Assembly: GCA_023264085.1 (NCBI GenBank)
Contig: JALQTF010000059.1
Span: 1-35,629 of the forward strand
Origin: Acholeplasmataceae bacterium
Lineage (GTDB): Bacteria > Bacillota_I > Bacilli_A > Acholeplasmatales > Acholeplasmataceae
Length of the DNA stretch: 35,629 nt
Direction of reading: 5' to 3'
Shown: piece after piece, positions 1 to 9,704 of the stretch
Layout: every line of letters starts with the position of its first letter
How positions within the stretch are numbered: the stretch's first letter is position 1
Position numbers and translations under genes: made by a program
Notes under the pieces: generated by a model
Told to the model about the DNA's origin: nothing
Databases searched by the model: none
The model's input: only the letters and a program-made list of their open reading frames with translations

Positions 1-2
1 CC

Positions 3-143
3 TTTATAGATACTAAAGAAATATATGATCTTGCTTGTAAAGATATAGATAAAGCATATGAAAGATCGATACAAATAAAATATGATGCATACATGATGCA
101 CTCTACTGAAAGTCATCCATGGTTTGACATCAATGAACAATAA
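3..143 (+). CDS. yqeK: C-terminal fragment of YqeK-like HD-domain hydrolase (5' end outside window)
   Basis: Open frame 3 from window edge: FIDTKEIYDLACKDIDKAYERSIQIKYDAYMMHSTESHPWFDINEQ*; immediately upstream of rsfS as in the Firmicute yqeK-rsfS order. Confidence 0.6.
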   Translation, partial: FIDTKEIYDLACKDIDKAYERSIQIKYDAYMMHSTESHPWFDINEQ

Positions 144-156
144 AAAAAGGACAATT

Positions 157-489
157 ATGACGCCAAAAATACATAAGATCATTGAACAGCTTGAACAAGT
201 CAAAGCAAAAGATATTAAAATATTCAATTTAAAAGATGTCTCACCATTTTATGATTATTTTATCGTAGCTACTGCAACCGAAAGACAATCGAATGCTGCA
301 ATAAATTACATTAAAAAAGCATTAGATGAGAATGAGATAAAACATTCTGAAGGAAAAGGTGGGTCTTGGCTTTTAATGGATTGTTATGATGTGATCGTTC
401 ATATTTTTGATGAATCCGCTAGACAATTTTACCAATTTGATGAACGTTTAATGGAATATGTGATCGATGACATTTCAGCAAATCTATGA
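157..489 (+). CDS. rsfS: Ribosomal silencing factor RsfS
   Basis: MTPKIHKIIEQLEQVKAKDIKIFNLKDVSPFYDYFIVATATERQ... typical RsfS; the ATG at 157 has an AAAGGA-type SD, so the ORF-track start at 124 is probably too early. Confidence 0.93.
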   Translation: MTPKIHKIIEQLEQVKAKDIKIFNLKDVSPFYDYFIVATATERQSNAAINYIKKALDENEIKHSEGKGGSWLLMDCYDVIVHIFDESARQFYQFDERLMEYVIDDISANL

Positions 490-1087
490 CGCAAACATAC
501 CAGATGATATCTATGTTCAATATGTTGATATATTAAAACCATACTTAGATGATTCAAAAAGAATTATAGATATCGGTTGTGGTACTGGGAAACTATTGTC
601 ATTATTAAGACCTTATACTGAGTATCTATATGGAATTGATCTTGATTTTGATATGATACAAACTGCTAAAAAAAACTTTAGTAGAATAAACTTTATCCAA
701 CATGACATGCATGATCCGTTACCTTATTTTGCTGATATAGCTATATTATCAATGGACGTCATTCACTTTTCTGAGAATCCTGAACACGTTTTAAGTAACG
801 TGATTAACGCCTTAGAACAAGAAGGTATAATTATTTTCGATTACTTTTCTTCGCCAATCGAAAATGTATTTGAAATACATCAAATGCCGTTTCCTTATAC
901 ATGGAAACGAACGATTGAAGGCGATATCATTCATCATGTTGTAAACTTTAACAATGAAGAAATCAATTTAAAACAATTCATGCATTTAAATTTTGATTTT
1001 GTAAGATATTTAGAAGCAAATGCATTTGAAATATCGAGGATACAATCAATCGATCCAAATAAAACCATTATCTTTGCAAAAAGATAA
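467..1087 (+). CDS. Class I SAM-dependent methyltransferase (YqeM position)
   Basis: IIDIGCGTGKLLSLL motif I; overlaps the rsfS 3' end; same place as yqeM in Bacillus. Confidence 0.85.
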   Translation: MTFQQIYDANIPDDIYVQYVDILKPYLDDSKRIIDIGCGTGKLLSLLRPYTEYLYGIDLDFDMIQTAKKNFSRINFIQHDMHDPLPYFADIAILSMDVIHFSENPEHVLSNVINALEQEGIIIFDYFSSPIENVFEIHQMPFPYTWKRTIEGDIIHHVVNFNNEEINLKQFMHLNFDFVRYLEANAFEISRIQSIDPNKTIIFAKR

Positions 1088-1099
1088 TGGTTTTTTAGT
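1061..1099 (+). terminator. Intrinsic terminator, 15-bp perfect stem with GCAA loop, overlapping the methyltransferase stop codon
   Basis: AAAACCATTATCTTT-GCAA-AAAGATAATGGTTTT followed by T-run. Confidence 0.85.
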
Positions 1100-1141
1100 A
1101 ATTATTCATAATAGGCATAGTATAGTACAAAGGAGCATATA

Positions 1142-1645
1142 ATGAAACATCTTTGGAAAGTAATACTCGCAATGACCTTTGTAATGAGTTTATGGTTTAT
1201 TCCAAGTCAAGGAGACACCTTAATTAAAGTGCCTAATTACGCATCATTTCAGATTACAATTAAAGGTGCTGTTGTTTATCCAAAAACAATGACTTTTTTT
1301 GAACCTGTCACTTTCGAAGATATACTTAAATATGCTGGTGGATTTTTGAATGCAGATGAATCTTACATACCTCAAAATTATATTTATAATCAAAGCCAAA
1401 TTATTGACATACCATTTAAAATCGATAATGATGAACCCATAACAAATACATCAAAAATCAATATAAATACAGCATCATTTTCTGAATTAATCTCAATTCC
1501 TTATATGACAGAGACTCGCGCTGCAGAACTTATCATATATAGAAGAGAACATGGTTTTTTTGATTCTATTGATGCCCTTATCAATGTGAAATATATCGGA
1601 AGTGCGACCATTGAAAATCTTCGCCCATATATTACAACGTCATAA
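1142..1645 (+). CDS. comEA: ComEA-like DNA-binding competence protein (N-terminal TM, SLBB-like region, C-terminal helix-hairpin-helix)
   Basis: NINTASFSELISIPYMTETRAAELIIYRREHGFFDSIDALINVKYIGSATIENLRPYI is the ComEA HhH signature; N-terminal hydrophobic segment; AAAGGAG SD; followed by comEC. Confidence 0.92.
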   Translation: MKHLWKVILAMTFVMSLWFIPSQGDTLIKVPNYASFQITIKGAVVYPKTMTFFEPVTFEDILKYAGGFLNADESYIPQNYIYNQSQIIDIPFKIDNDEPITNTSKININTASFSELISIPYMTETRAAELIIYRREHGFFDSIDALINVKYIGSATIENLRPYITTS

Positions 1646-3659
1646 TCCTTTTTTCACAATTATCATTATAATTGCTGTATTTTACAGTGTCATATATCCA
1701 ATCCTTCTTATTCTATCGATAGTATTATATGTTAAATATTATTATCATGTATATCATAAAATCATTTGGTTAATCGTCATTCTTTTTTATTTTGGTTTAC
1801 TTTATGGAAAACTTTCAAACCAAGATGAATCTATTAATCATGAAACCGTCAGAGTCATTTCAAAAATGAATTACGATTATTCGTATCGATACGTTGTTAA
1901 AAATGGTAGAAAGAAATATACCTTGTATTTAAATGAAGATATAGCAATTGGTTCAAAAATCACACTTAATGCAACAATTGAGACGTATCCCAGACAAACA
2001 ATTCCAAAAGGTATTAATGTGTATGAGTACTACTTAGGTAAAAATATAAAAGGTGTTTTGAAACATGTTGACATCATCTCCATAGAAAAAAGATGGTCCT
2101 TTTCTAATGTAATCTATGAATTTAAAGAGACATATGCAAATACCAGTATTGGTCCGTTTGTTTCGTCTTTTTTATTTGATGACAGTTATGAAATTGATCT
2201 TATCAGTCACTCTTGGTTTGGGTATTTATTTTCTTTATCAGGTATTCATATTTATTTTTTAAGTCAATTAATCATAGCAATATATCGTATTCAAAAGATG
2301 CAAATGAAACAATTAATTAAAATCTTAATAATTATCCCCTTTTTTATCATACAACCACTTCAAGTTACTTGGATTCGATTGTTATATATTGAAATTATCG
2401 GACTTGTATTGAATAAATATAAAGTATTTATTCCTAAATATATTTTACTCGGCATACTTTGGATCATTATTCTTATATTTGTACCTTACAAAATTTATGA
2501 TATTGGACTTTTCATTAGTTTTTTTATTGTAATGAATTTATATATTATCTCATCGTCAAAAACTTCTTTCATGATAAATCAATATTACGTCATTACATTG
2601 GTTTCAACGATTTTATTTTTGTTTCATGGGAGGATTTATGTTTTTGCCATGCTGTTACTTCCTTTGGTCATGATTCTTTTCATGTATGTTATATTTATGC
2701 CAACAATCATCATGTTCATACTAAATATTACGAGTCAATCTATTGTATTTCTTTTTTATCATGTGATTGATATATTGAATGTATTGAGTCGTAAAGAATT
2801 CATTATTTATAATTATCAATTTACTGGTGTAATCGTATCAATTGCACTTGTAGCCATTATTTTTGGAAGTTTAAACTATTCAAAAAAATCAATGATTAAG
2901 TTCATGTTATTTTTGTTGTTGTCTTTTACTTTACTAAGTCGTATCATGATTGCGTCACAACAACCTTCACTCATTTTTTTAGATGTTGGTCAAGGTGATG
3001 CATCAGTATATATGGATAAAGATTGTGTGGTAGTTATAGATGCTTTTGGAAAAGTTCAAAGCTATCTTAATAATCATGGTAGAAATCATATTGATTATTT
3101 ACTTGTGACACATAGTGATATTGATCATATGAAAGAAGTTGAGAGTTTAATAAATAATATGGATATAAAACATATCATTACAAGTCCATACCAACCATTA
3201 GAAAATGTGACATCATCTACGATATATAATTTTCCTCATCCAATTGTCTGTGGGGAATTAAAAATGACAATACTTGGTCCTAGAAACTCTATGAATGATG
3301 ACAATGATGACTCATTAATCATTTTATTAGAATTTTATGAAAAATCTATTCTTTTTACTGGAGATGCATCTATCCAAAGAGAACAAGAAATGATTCAATA
3401 TTTTCATGAAACCATTGATGTATTAAAAATTGGGCATCATGGTTCAAAAACATCTACATCCATGTCATTTGTAAAGTCTTTACAACCAAGATATGGCATC
3501 ATAAGTACATCAAAAAATAATCGCTATGGCATGCCACACAAAGAAGTAATAGACATATTGACCATCAGTCGTATTGACTATTATGTAACTTCAGTCGATG
3601 GAAGTATAAAAATGACGATTAAAAATGGAATCATACACTTTGAAACATTTCCACCATAA
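1602..3659 (+). CDS. comEC: ComEC/Rec2 DNA-uptake channel with C-terminal metallo-beta-lactamase-fold domain
   Basis: Multi-TM protein; FSLSGIHIYFLSQLI competence-domain motif; C-terminal FLDVGQGDASVYM...LLVTHSDIDHMKE...GHHGSKTSTS. Putative GTG start, 44-bp overlap with comEA. Confidence 0.93.
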   Translation: MRPLKIFAHILQRHNPFFTIIIIIAVFYSVIYPILLILSIVLYVKYYYHVYHKIIWLIVILFYFGLLYGKLSNQDESINHETVRVISKMNYDYSYRYVVKNGRKKYTLYLNEDIAIGSKITLNATIETYPRQTIPKGINVYEYYLGKNIKGVLKHVDIISIEKRWSFSNVIYEFKETYANTSIGPFVSSFLFDDSYEIDLISHSWFGYLFSLSGIHIYFLSQLIIAIYRIQKMQMKQLIKILIIIPFFIIQPLQVTWIRLLYIEIIGLVLNKYKVFIPKYILLGILWIIILIFVPYKIYDIGLFISFFIVMNLYIISSSKTSFMINQYYVITLVSTILFLFHGRIYVFAMLLLPLVMILFMYVIFMPTIIMFILNITSQSIVFLFYHVIDILNVLSRKEFIIYNYQFTGVIVSIALVAIIFGSLNYSKKSMIKFMLFLLLSFTLLSRIMIASQQPSLIFLDVGQGDASVYMDKDCVVVIDAFGKVQSYLNNHGRNHIDYLLVTHSDIDHMKEVESLINNMDIKHIITSPYQPLENVTSSTIYNFPHPIVCGELKMTILGPRNSMNDDNDDSLIILLEFYEKSILFTGDASIQREQEMIQYFHETIDVLKIGHHGSKTSTSMSFVKSLQPRYGIISTSKNNRYGMPHKEVIDILTISRIDYYVTSVDGSIKMTIKNGIIHFETFPP

Positions 3660-3662
3660 GTT

Positions 3663-3671
3663 TGATATAAT
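3663..3671 (+). promoter_or_regulatory. Extended -10 promoter element upstream of holA
   Basis: TGATATAAT (TGn + consensus TATAAT at 3666-3671), six bases before ATG at 3678. Confidence 0.6.
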
Positions 3672-3677
3672 GACCAT

Positions 3678-4649
3678 ATGATATCTAAAAATTATGCGTT
3701 TATAAGTCAAAATAATACACATATTCAAATGCGTATTCAATCATTATTAAAAACACTCTTAAAAGAGACAACAGAAGTGCTTAAATATGATTGTTCTGAA
3801 ACAAATTTTGCGCATATTTATGAAGAGATGATTACACCATCTCTCTTTTATGATGAGAAAATCATTGTTTTGAGCAATGCTGATACTATTTTTGACGATA
3901 AAGAGAATCATACCCAATGGATAAAGGTTATTCAAAGAGACAATAATGATATATTCCTTGTCCTACAAATGTCAGAAATTCCAAGAGATCCACAGATAAA
4001 AAAAGTATTTGAATTATATATTGATGTTCAAGATATCACGCCGTTATCCTCTGTAAATTTACAAAATTATATTCAAAGTGATCTACTTAAAGATGGATTC
4101 AAGATGGATTTTGCGACACAACAAATATTGATTGAACGCTTGAAAAACCAAGAAGAGTCCTTGTACGAATATTTAAAACTATTGAAGACGTATAAGTATC
4201 AAGAGAAATATATAAATAAAGATGATGTTGTAAAAATAGTTTCAAGACCCATTGAGGATAATATTTTTGACATCGTAAAAAGTTATCTTGATGGGGACAA
4301 AGTTAAAACAATTCAGTTATTTGAAGATTTACTTATTAAACAAGAAGATCCATTGAGTATTCTTTCAATGATTGGAAGAAAATTAAACGATTTAGAAGAT
4401 GTTAAACGATGTTTACATGCTGGTTTAAATCAAAGACAAATATCCGAACGTATGCACATATCAAATGGTAAAGCATATTATCTTATTAGAGAAGCAAAAA
4501 GTATTCAAAAAAAAGATATTGAATACACCATTGATAAAATCAATGTATTAGATTACAAAATTAAATCTGGACGTATGGATAAAACTGTAGGTGTATATTT
4601 ATTTTTAACGGGAGGTATTCATGAATCATCAAACGATCGTCATTATTGA
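3678..4649 (+). CDS. holA: DNA polymerase III delta subunit
   Basis: HolA-like architecture (NADTIF...; IYEYLKLLKTYKY..., PIEDNIFDIVKSYLDGDKVKTIQLFEDLL), position comEC-holA-rpsT. Confidence 0.88.
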   Translation: MISKNYAFISQNNTHIQMRIQSLLKTLLKETTEVLKYDCSETNFAHIYEEMITPSLFYDEKIIVLSNADTIFDDKENHTQWIKVIQRDNNDIFLVLQMSEIPRDPQIKKVFELYIDVQDITPLSSVNLQNYIQSDLLKDGFKMDFATQQILIERLKNQEESLYEYLKLLKTYKYQEKYINKDDVVKIVSRPIEDNIFDIVKSYLDGDKVKTIQLFEDLLIKQEDPLSILSMIGRKLNDLEDVKRCLHAGLNQRQISERMHISNGKAYYLIREAKSIQKKDIEYTIDKINVLDYKIKSGRMDKTVGVYLFLTGGIHESSNDRHY

Positions 4650-5277
4650 TTTTGAAACAACAGGATTTAAGCCAAAAGAAGACGAGATCATAGAAATTGG
4701 TGCGATAAAGTTCCATACCTCTGATTTATCAAAATATGAAACATTCCAAACATTTATATCTTATGAACAACCACTCCCACAAAAAATCATTGAAATTACA
4801 CATATTACTGACGGAATGTTACATGAAAATGGAATAGATAGGGAAATTGCAGCTCAGAAACTATATAGTTTTATTCCTGAAGATGCGGTCCTCTCGGGAT
4901 ATAATGTTATGTTTGATCTAGGTTTTTATGATGCATTGATAAAAAAATGTATCAAAAAAGAATATGTTATAAAGAATGATGTCCTAGATATACTTACAAT
5001 TTTTAGGGATCTTTCAAAAACCTCTCATAAATTATCAGATGCAGTATCATTCTATGATGTTCAAACACCAAATACGCATCGGGCTTTAGATGATGTCATT
5101 GCGACTTTCGAAGTTTTTAAAGCCATGATGAAACAAGAAGAACAAGTGATAAAAACATATACAAACATCATTGGTTATCCGCCATTTAGATCCTATTACG
5201 GACTTAAATTACCACATGTTAAGTATTTGCCTCAGAGAAGTGGATTAAAGGATTTAAGTATAGTACATAAACTATAA
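4621..5277 (+). CDS. DnaQ/PolC-type 3'-5' exonuclease (DEDD family)
   Basis: VIIDFETTGFKPKEDEIIEIGAIKF (ExoI), GYNVMFDLGFYDALI (ExoII), HRALDDVIATFEVF (ExoIII). Confidence 0.9.
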   Translation: MNHQTIVIIDFETTGFKPKEDEIIEIGAIKFHTSDLSKYETFQTFISYEQPLPQKIIEITHITDGMLHENGIDREIAAQKLYSFIPEDAVLSGYNVMFDLGFYDALIKKCIKKEYVIKNDVLDILTIFRDLSKTSHKLSDAVSFYDVQTPNTHRALDDVIATFEVFKAMMKQEEQVIKTYTNIIGYPPFRSYYGLKLPHVKYLPQRSGLKDLSIVHKL

Positions 5278-5306
5278 AAAAAAGAATGGAAATCCATTCT
5301 TTTATT
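5277..5306. terminator. Bidirectional intrinsic terminator between exonuclease and rpsT
   Basis: AAAAGAATGG-AAAT-CCATTCTTTT, with A-run and T-run on either side. Confidence 0.8.
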
Positions 5307-5565
5307 TTAAACCATTGACGAGTGTAGCAAGTTGAGATTTGTTACGAGCAACAAAGTTTTTGTGAAAAATACCCTTTGCTTGTCCTTTATCGAGTTTTTT
5401 GCTAGCGAAAGCTAAGGTAGTCTTAGCAGCGTCGGCATCTTTACTCTCTACCGCACGCTCAACGGCTTTAATTGCAGTACGAACTGATGATTTATAAGAT
5501 GCATTGAATAAACGTCTCTTTTCGTTCGTTTTATTACGTTTAATTTGTTGTTTAATGTTTGCCAT
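5302..5565 (-). CDS. rpsT: 30S ribosomal protein bS20
   Basis: MANIKQQIKRNKTNEKRRLFNASYKSSVRTAIKAVERAVE... classic S20; SD (GGAGGTG) upstream. Confidence 0.97.
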   Translation of the reverse strand: MANIKQQIKRNKTNEKRRLFNASYKSSVRTAIKAVERAVESKDADAAKTTLAFASKKLDKGQAKGIFHKNFVARNKSQLATLVNGLK

Positions 5566-5669
5566 TGTTTCACCTCCAATTTACGCGATATTATTCTATC
5601 AAATCAAGTCCGAAAATGCAACAAATAAAACAATTTTATGATAAAATATGATTGTTATGAGGTATAAAA

Positions 5670-6236
5670 ATGAACTTAGCAAATAAACTCACAATATCAC
5701 GTTTTATTATCATACCAATTATGGTCATAGTTGTATATGTGAATGCTTTTGATCAACAAATCGGATTTTTAGGATTATCAACAGAACAATTTATTATATC
5801 GATTTTATTTTTTGTTTCTGCATTTACAGATTATTTAGATGGATACATTGCACGAAAAACAAATACAATTACCGTTTTCGGTAAGTTTTTAGATCCAATC
5901 GCAGATAAAGCTTTAGTTCTAACCGCGTTAACGTATTTAATGTACTTAGGAGATATGCCATTTTGGGTTATTGTAATCATCTTTCTAAGAGAATTTATTG
6001 TAAGTGGGCTTAGACTTGTTGCAGTTGAGTCAAAAGAAGTGATCGCAGCCGGAAAATTAGGTAAGCATAAAACTGCTTGGACTATGTTTGCGATCATGTT
6101 CTTTTTATTAAATCTTCAACAATTTTCACTTATCGTATCACAAATACTCATATTTATATTTGTTTCTTTAACAATTTTATCAGGTATAGAGTATTTAAAT
6201 CAGCATAAATCATTGTTTAAAAATAGTTTTAAGTAA
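5670..6236 (+). CDS. pgsA: CDP-diacylglycerol--glycerol-3-phosphate 3-phosphatidyltransferase
   Basis: NLANKLTISRFIIIPIMV...FTDYLDGYIARKTNTITVFGKFLDPIADKAL: CDP-alcohol phosphatidyltransferase motif. Confidence 0.96.
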   Translation: MNLANKLTISRFIIIPIMVIVVYVNAFDQQIGFLGLSTEQFIISILFFVSAFTDYLDGYIARKTNTITVFGKFLDPIADKALVLTALTYLMYLGDMPFWVIVIIFLREFIVSGLRLVAVESKEVIAAGKLGKHKTAWTMFAIMFFLLNLQQFSLIVSQILIFIFVSLTILSGIEYLNQHKSLFKNSFK

Positions 6237-6276
6237 GATTAATAAAATTTAGTAATATTATATAAGGAGTTCATCA

Positions 6277-7275
6277 ATGGATAAAGATAAACGTAATCAA
6301 GCATTGGATCAAGCATTAAAAAGTATTGAAAAACAATATGGAAAAGGCGCTATTATGCGATTGGGAGATGAACCGGATCGTAAGGTAGAAGCATCACCTT
6401 CAGGGTCATTGAATTTAGATATTGCATTGGGTGTCGGTGGTTATCCAAAAGGACGTATTATTGAAATTTATGGACCGGAATCATCTGGTAAAACAACGCT
6501 CGCATTACATGCAATTGCATCCTCTCAAAAATTAGGTGGTCAAGTTGCTTTTATTGATGCAGAACATGCTTTAGATGCACAATATGCGAAAAGATTAGGG
6601 GTAGATATCGATAATCTTTTGTTATCACAACCAGATACTGGTGAACAAGCATTAGAAATTGCAGAAGCTTTAGTACGAAGTGGATCAATTGATATGATTG
6701 TAGTAGACTCTGTTGCAGCGTTAGTGCCAGAAGCAGAAATCAATGGAGATATGGGTGACTCTCATGTTGGTCTACAAGCGAGATTAATGAGTCAAGCTAT
6801 GAGAAAACTTTCAGGCATCATTTCTAAAACTCATACAACTGCAATATTTATTAATCAAATACGTGAAAAAGTTGGCATTATGTTTGGAAATCCCGAAACA
6901 ACACCGGGTGGTCGTGCATTAAAATTTTATTCAAGTGTTAGATTAGAAATAAGACGTTCTGAAGCATTAAAAAATGGTACAGATTTTATTGGTAATAAAG
7001 CTAAAATTAAAGTAGTAAAAAACAAAGTAGCACCTCCATTTAAAGAAGCATTAGTTGATATTATTTTTGGTGAGGGTATCTCAAAATATGGAGAAGTTCT
7101 TGATTTAGCAACAGATTTAGAATTTGTTCAAAAGTCTGGTGCTTGGTATGCATACAACAATGAAAAAATTGGACAAGGTAGAGATAATGCGAAAAAATAT
7201 CTAGAAGATCACTTAGATATTTATCAGTTATTAGAGAAAAAGATTTTAGAACACTATCAAATTTCATATGAATAA
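6277..7275 (+). CDS. recA: Recombinase RecA
   Basis: [16 protein letters not shown] Walker [33 protein letters not shown]; full-length. Confidence 0.99.
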   Translation: MDKDKRNQALDQALKSIEKQYGKGAIMRLGDEPDRKVEASPSGSLNLDIALGVGGYPKGRIIEIYGPESSGKTTLALHAIASSQKLGGQVAFIDAEHALDAQYAKRLGVDIDNLLLSQPDTGEQALEIAEALVRSGSIDMIVVDSVAALVPEAEINGDMGDSHVGLQARLMSQAMRKLSGIISKTHTTAIFINQIREKVGIMFGNPETTPGGRALKFYSSVRLEIRRSEALKNGTDFIGNKAKIKVVKNKVAPPFKEALVDIIFGEGISKYGEVLDLATDLEFVQKSGAWYAYNNEKIGQGRDNAKKYLEDHLDIYQLLEKKILEHYQISYE

Positions 7276-7314
7276 AAAAAGACCAATGTTGTTCATTAAC
7301 ATTGGTCTTTTTTT
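7274..7314. terminator. Bidirectional intrinsic terminator shared by recA and the convergent membrane protein gene
   Basis: 17-bp perfect inverted repeat AAAAAAAGACCAATGTT-gttcatt-AACATTGGTCTTTTTTT. Confidence 0.9.
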
Positions 7315-7954
7315 AATTCACTTTATCAGGATTGAGATCAGAAAGAGGTACACGTATATATTCAGTAACTTGAACAGGATTCACTTGATCAATCAATACT
7401 TCGTTATATGTAATTTTTAAATATAGTATAGGATCATTGATATTGACAAATAACATTGGATTTAAAGGATAAGAAACATTGTGCACGACTGTAAAAATAC
7501 TTTGACTGCTTGTTGTACCATACGGAAATATGACTCTAGGTGATGTGATATTTCTAATATTTGTGTATAAAGGTTGTAGCACTGCAGTTACAGTGACATC
7601 ATTAATATCTTTATTGTTTTTAACATCATAAGTGATTCTGAAACTTAAACTTCCACCTTCCAAATTTCCATCAACGTTTTCTGTTGGTTTTGTGAGTGTC
7701 AACCAGTCAACATACAATGTGATATCTTCGAGTTCATCAAGAGCGATGAAGTTTCTAACATAGGTACTTTCATCTGTGAGTTCAGAATCAAAAGATACAC
7801 GTGTGGATTGAATATAAGGACTTACATATCCAATGACAATTAACATGATAGGAATTAAGATTACAAACATGGATAATGCAAGTTTTGTTCTATAGGTATG
7901 AAGCCAATTTAGAAAGCTTTTTTTAGTGTTTAATTGAGTCGTATTTTTTGGCAT
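7313..7954 (-). CDS. Hypothetical single-pass membrane protein with extracytoplasmic domain
   Basis: One N-terminal TM (LALSMFVILIPIMLIVIGYV) then ~160-aa beta-rich-looking domain; SD GGAG before ATG; no family recognised. Confidence 0.75.
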   Translation of the reverse strand: MPKNTTQLNTKKSFLNWLHTYRTKLALSMFVILIPIMLIVIGYVSPYIQSTRVSFDSELTDESTYVRNFIALDELEDITLYVDWLTLTKPTENVDGNLEGGSLSFRITYDVKNNKDINDVTVTAVLQPLYTNIRNITSPRVIFPYGTTSSQSIFTVVHNVSYPLNPMLFVNINDPILYLKITYNEVLIDQVNPVQVTEYIRVPLSDLNPDKVN

Positions 7955-8031
7955 TTTTTAACTCCAATTCATTTGATTTCTAGTATATTATACATGATAA
8001 TGTAGAATCTTTAAAATATATCAAACAAAGA

Positions 8032-8060
8032 TTGAAAACATTGAGATAAACATGTATAAT
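8032..8060 (+). promoter_or_regulatory. Sigma-A type promoter of rny
   Basis: TTGAAA (8032-8037), 17-nt spacer, TATAAT (8055-8060). Confidence 0.75.
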
Positions 8061-8102
8061 AAAAATATATTTTAATTTAAATTTTTATAAATGGAGGAAA
8101 TT

Positions 8103-9668
8103 ATGATTGATACAATCGTATTTATAGTCTCCATTTTGCTAACGTTAATTTTAAGCTTAATTCTTGGATATTTCATTCGTGTTTGGCATCATGAAAAAAG
8201 TATTCAAGCATCAAAAAAATTAGCTGAACAAATTGTTGAAGATGGTAAAAAAGAAGCTTCTAAACACAAAAAAGAAAGTATTTTAGAGGCAAAACAAGAA
8301 ATTTTTTCGTTACGTAAAGAATTTGATAATGATATGAAAGAGCGTCGTCAAGTTGTGATTCAGCTTGAAAATAAAGTCTCACAAAGAGAAGATGCGCTTA
8401 ATAATCGTTCTATCTATTTAGATAAACGTGAAGAATCAATATCAAATAAAGAACAAAAGATTGAAGAACGTAAAGAGCAACTTGAACAATTAAATAGCAA
8501 AATGGAAATTGCGCTCAAAGAACAAGATTCTAAACTTCAAGAAATTTCAAATTTATCGATAGAGCAAGCACGTGAAATTATAATGAAACGTGTAGAAGAT
8601 AGTATGTCTGATGAAATTTCAAATTACATTCGTGAAGAAGAAGATAAAGCTAAAATTGAAGTTCAAAATAGAGCGAAACTATTAATGGCTAATGCCATGC
8701 AAAAATATGCCAGCGAAACTACAACAGAACGAACTGTCACTGTAGTAGATATACCAAATGATGACATGAAAGGTCGCATTATTGGTAGAGAAGGACGTAA
8801 TATTCGTACACTTGAAGCATTAACAGGTGTAGATTTAATTATTGATGACACACCAAATGCTGTTGTATTAAGTGGGTTTGATCCTGTTAGAAGAGAAATT
8901 GCAAAACGTGCACTCACATCACTTGTATCTGATGGACGTATTCATCCAGGACGTATTGAAGAAGTTGTTGAAAAAGCACGTCAAGAAGTGGATATGTTTA
9001 TACGTGAAGCTGGTGAGGAGGCTATTTTCCAAACTGGAATTGGTCGTATTCATCCAGATCTTGTCAAACTTATTGGACGGTTATCATTCAGAACGAGTTA
9101 TGGTCAAAACGTTTTAAAACATTCTATAGAGGTTGCTTTCTTAGCAGGTAAACTTGCAGCTGAATTACATGAAGATGAGATTTTAGCAAGACGTGCTGGT
9201 TTATTACATGATATCGGTAAAGCCGTTGATCATGAAATTGAAGGTGGCCATGTTGAAATCGGTGTAAATTTAGTCAGTAAATACAAAGAACCTGCTGTCG
9301 TCATTGATGGCATTGCTTCACATCATGGAGATAAAGAACCAGAAAGTGTCATTGCTGTATTAGTTGCAGCTGCAGATGCATTATCTGCTGCAAGACCTGG
9401 TGCTAGAAGTGAATCCATGGAAAACTATATGAAACGACTTGAGCAACTCGAGACCATATCCAATGGTGTTGAAGGTGTTAAAAAATCATATGCAATTCAA
9501 GCAGGTCGTGAAGTACGCGTCATTGTTGAACCAGAAAAAATTGATGATTTAGCAATTATTAAAGTTGCACGTACAATTAAAGATCAAATTGAAGATAACA
9601 TGACGTATCCTGGTACAATAAAAGTGACAGTTATTAGAGAAACAAGAGCATCAGATGTTGCAAAATAA
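8103..9668 (+). CDS. rny: Ribonuclease Y (TM, coiled coil, KH, HD)
   Basis: N-terminal TM, long coiled coil, KH ([32 protein letters not shown]), HD ([12 protein letters not shown]). Start set to 8103 because GGAGG lies at the ORF-track start (8091). Confidence 0.97.
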   Translation: MIDTIVFIVSILLTLILSLILGYFIRVWHHEKSIQASKKLAEQIVEDGKKEASKHKKESILEAKQEIFSLRKEFDNDMKERRQVVIQLENKVSQREDALNNRSIYLDKREESISNKEQKIEERKEQLEQLNSKMEIALKEQDSKLQEISNLSIEQAREIIMKRVEDSMSDEISNYIREEEDKAKIEVQNRAKLLMANAMQKYASETTTERTVTVVDIPNDDMKGRIIGREGRNIRTLEALTGVDLIIDDTPNAVVLSGFDPVRREIAKRALTSLVSDGRIHPGRIEEVVEKARQEVDMFIREAGEEAIFQTGIGRIHPDLVKLIGRLSFRTSYGQNVLKHSIEVAFLAGKLAAELHEDEILARRAGLLHDIGKAVDHEIEGGHVEIGVNLVSKYKEPAVVIDGIASHHGDKEPESVIAVLVAAADALSAARPGARSESMENYMKRLEQLETISNGVEGVKKSYAIQAGREVRVIVEPEKIDDLAIIKVARTIKDQIEDNMTYPGTIKVTVIRETRASDVAK

Positions 9669-9690
9669 AAGAGGCATTTGCCTCTTTTAT
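9667..9690 (+). terminator. Intrinsic terminator-like hairpin between rny and ymdB
   Basis: AAAAGAGGC-ATTT-GCCTCTTTT. Confidence 0.75.
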
Positions 9691-9704
9691 CATAAGGAGA
9701 TTAG

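Noticed and set aside
5831-6097. Minus-strand ORF antisense to pgsA
   Set aside because: Fully inside a strongly supported CDS, no family resemblance; typical shadow ORF.
6237-6276. SOS box upstream of recA
   Set aside because: No CGAACNNNNGTTCG-like palindrome visible in the short pgsA-recA gap.
6540-7267. Minus-strand ORFs (67 and 68 aa) antisense to recA
   Set aside because: Shadow ORFs within recA; low-complexity composition and no recognisable product.
8663-9117. ORFs 8663-8917 (-) and 8872-9117 (+) within rny
   Set aside because: Overlap the KH/HD coding region in other frames; no independent support.
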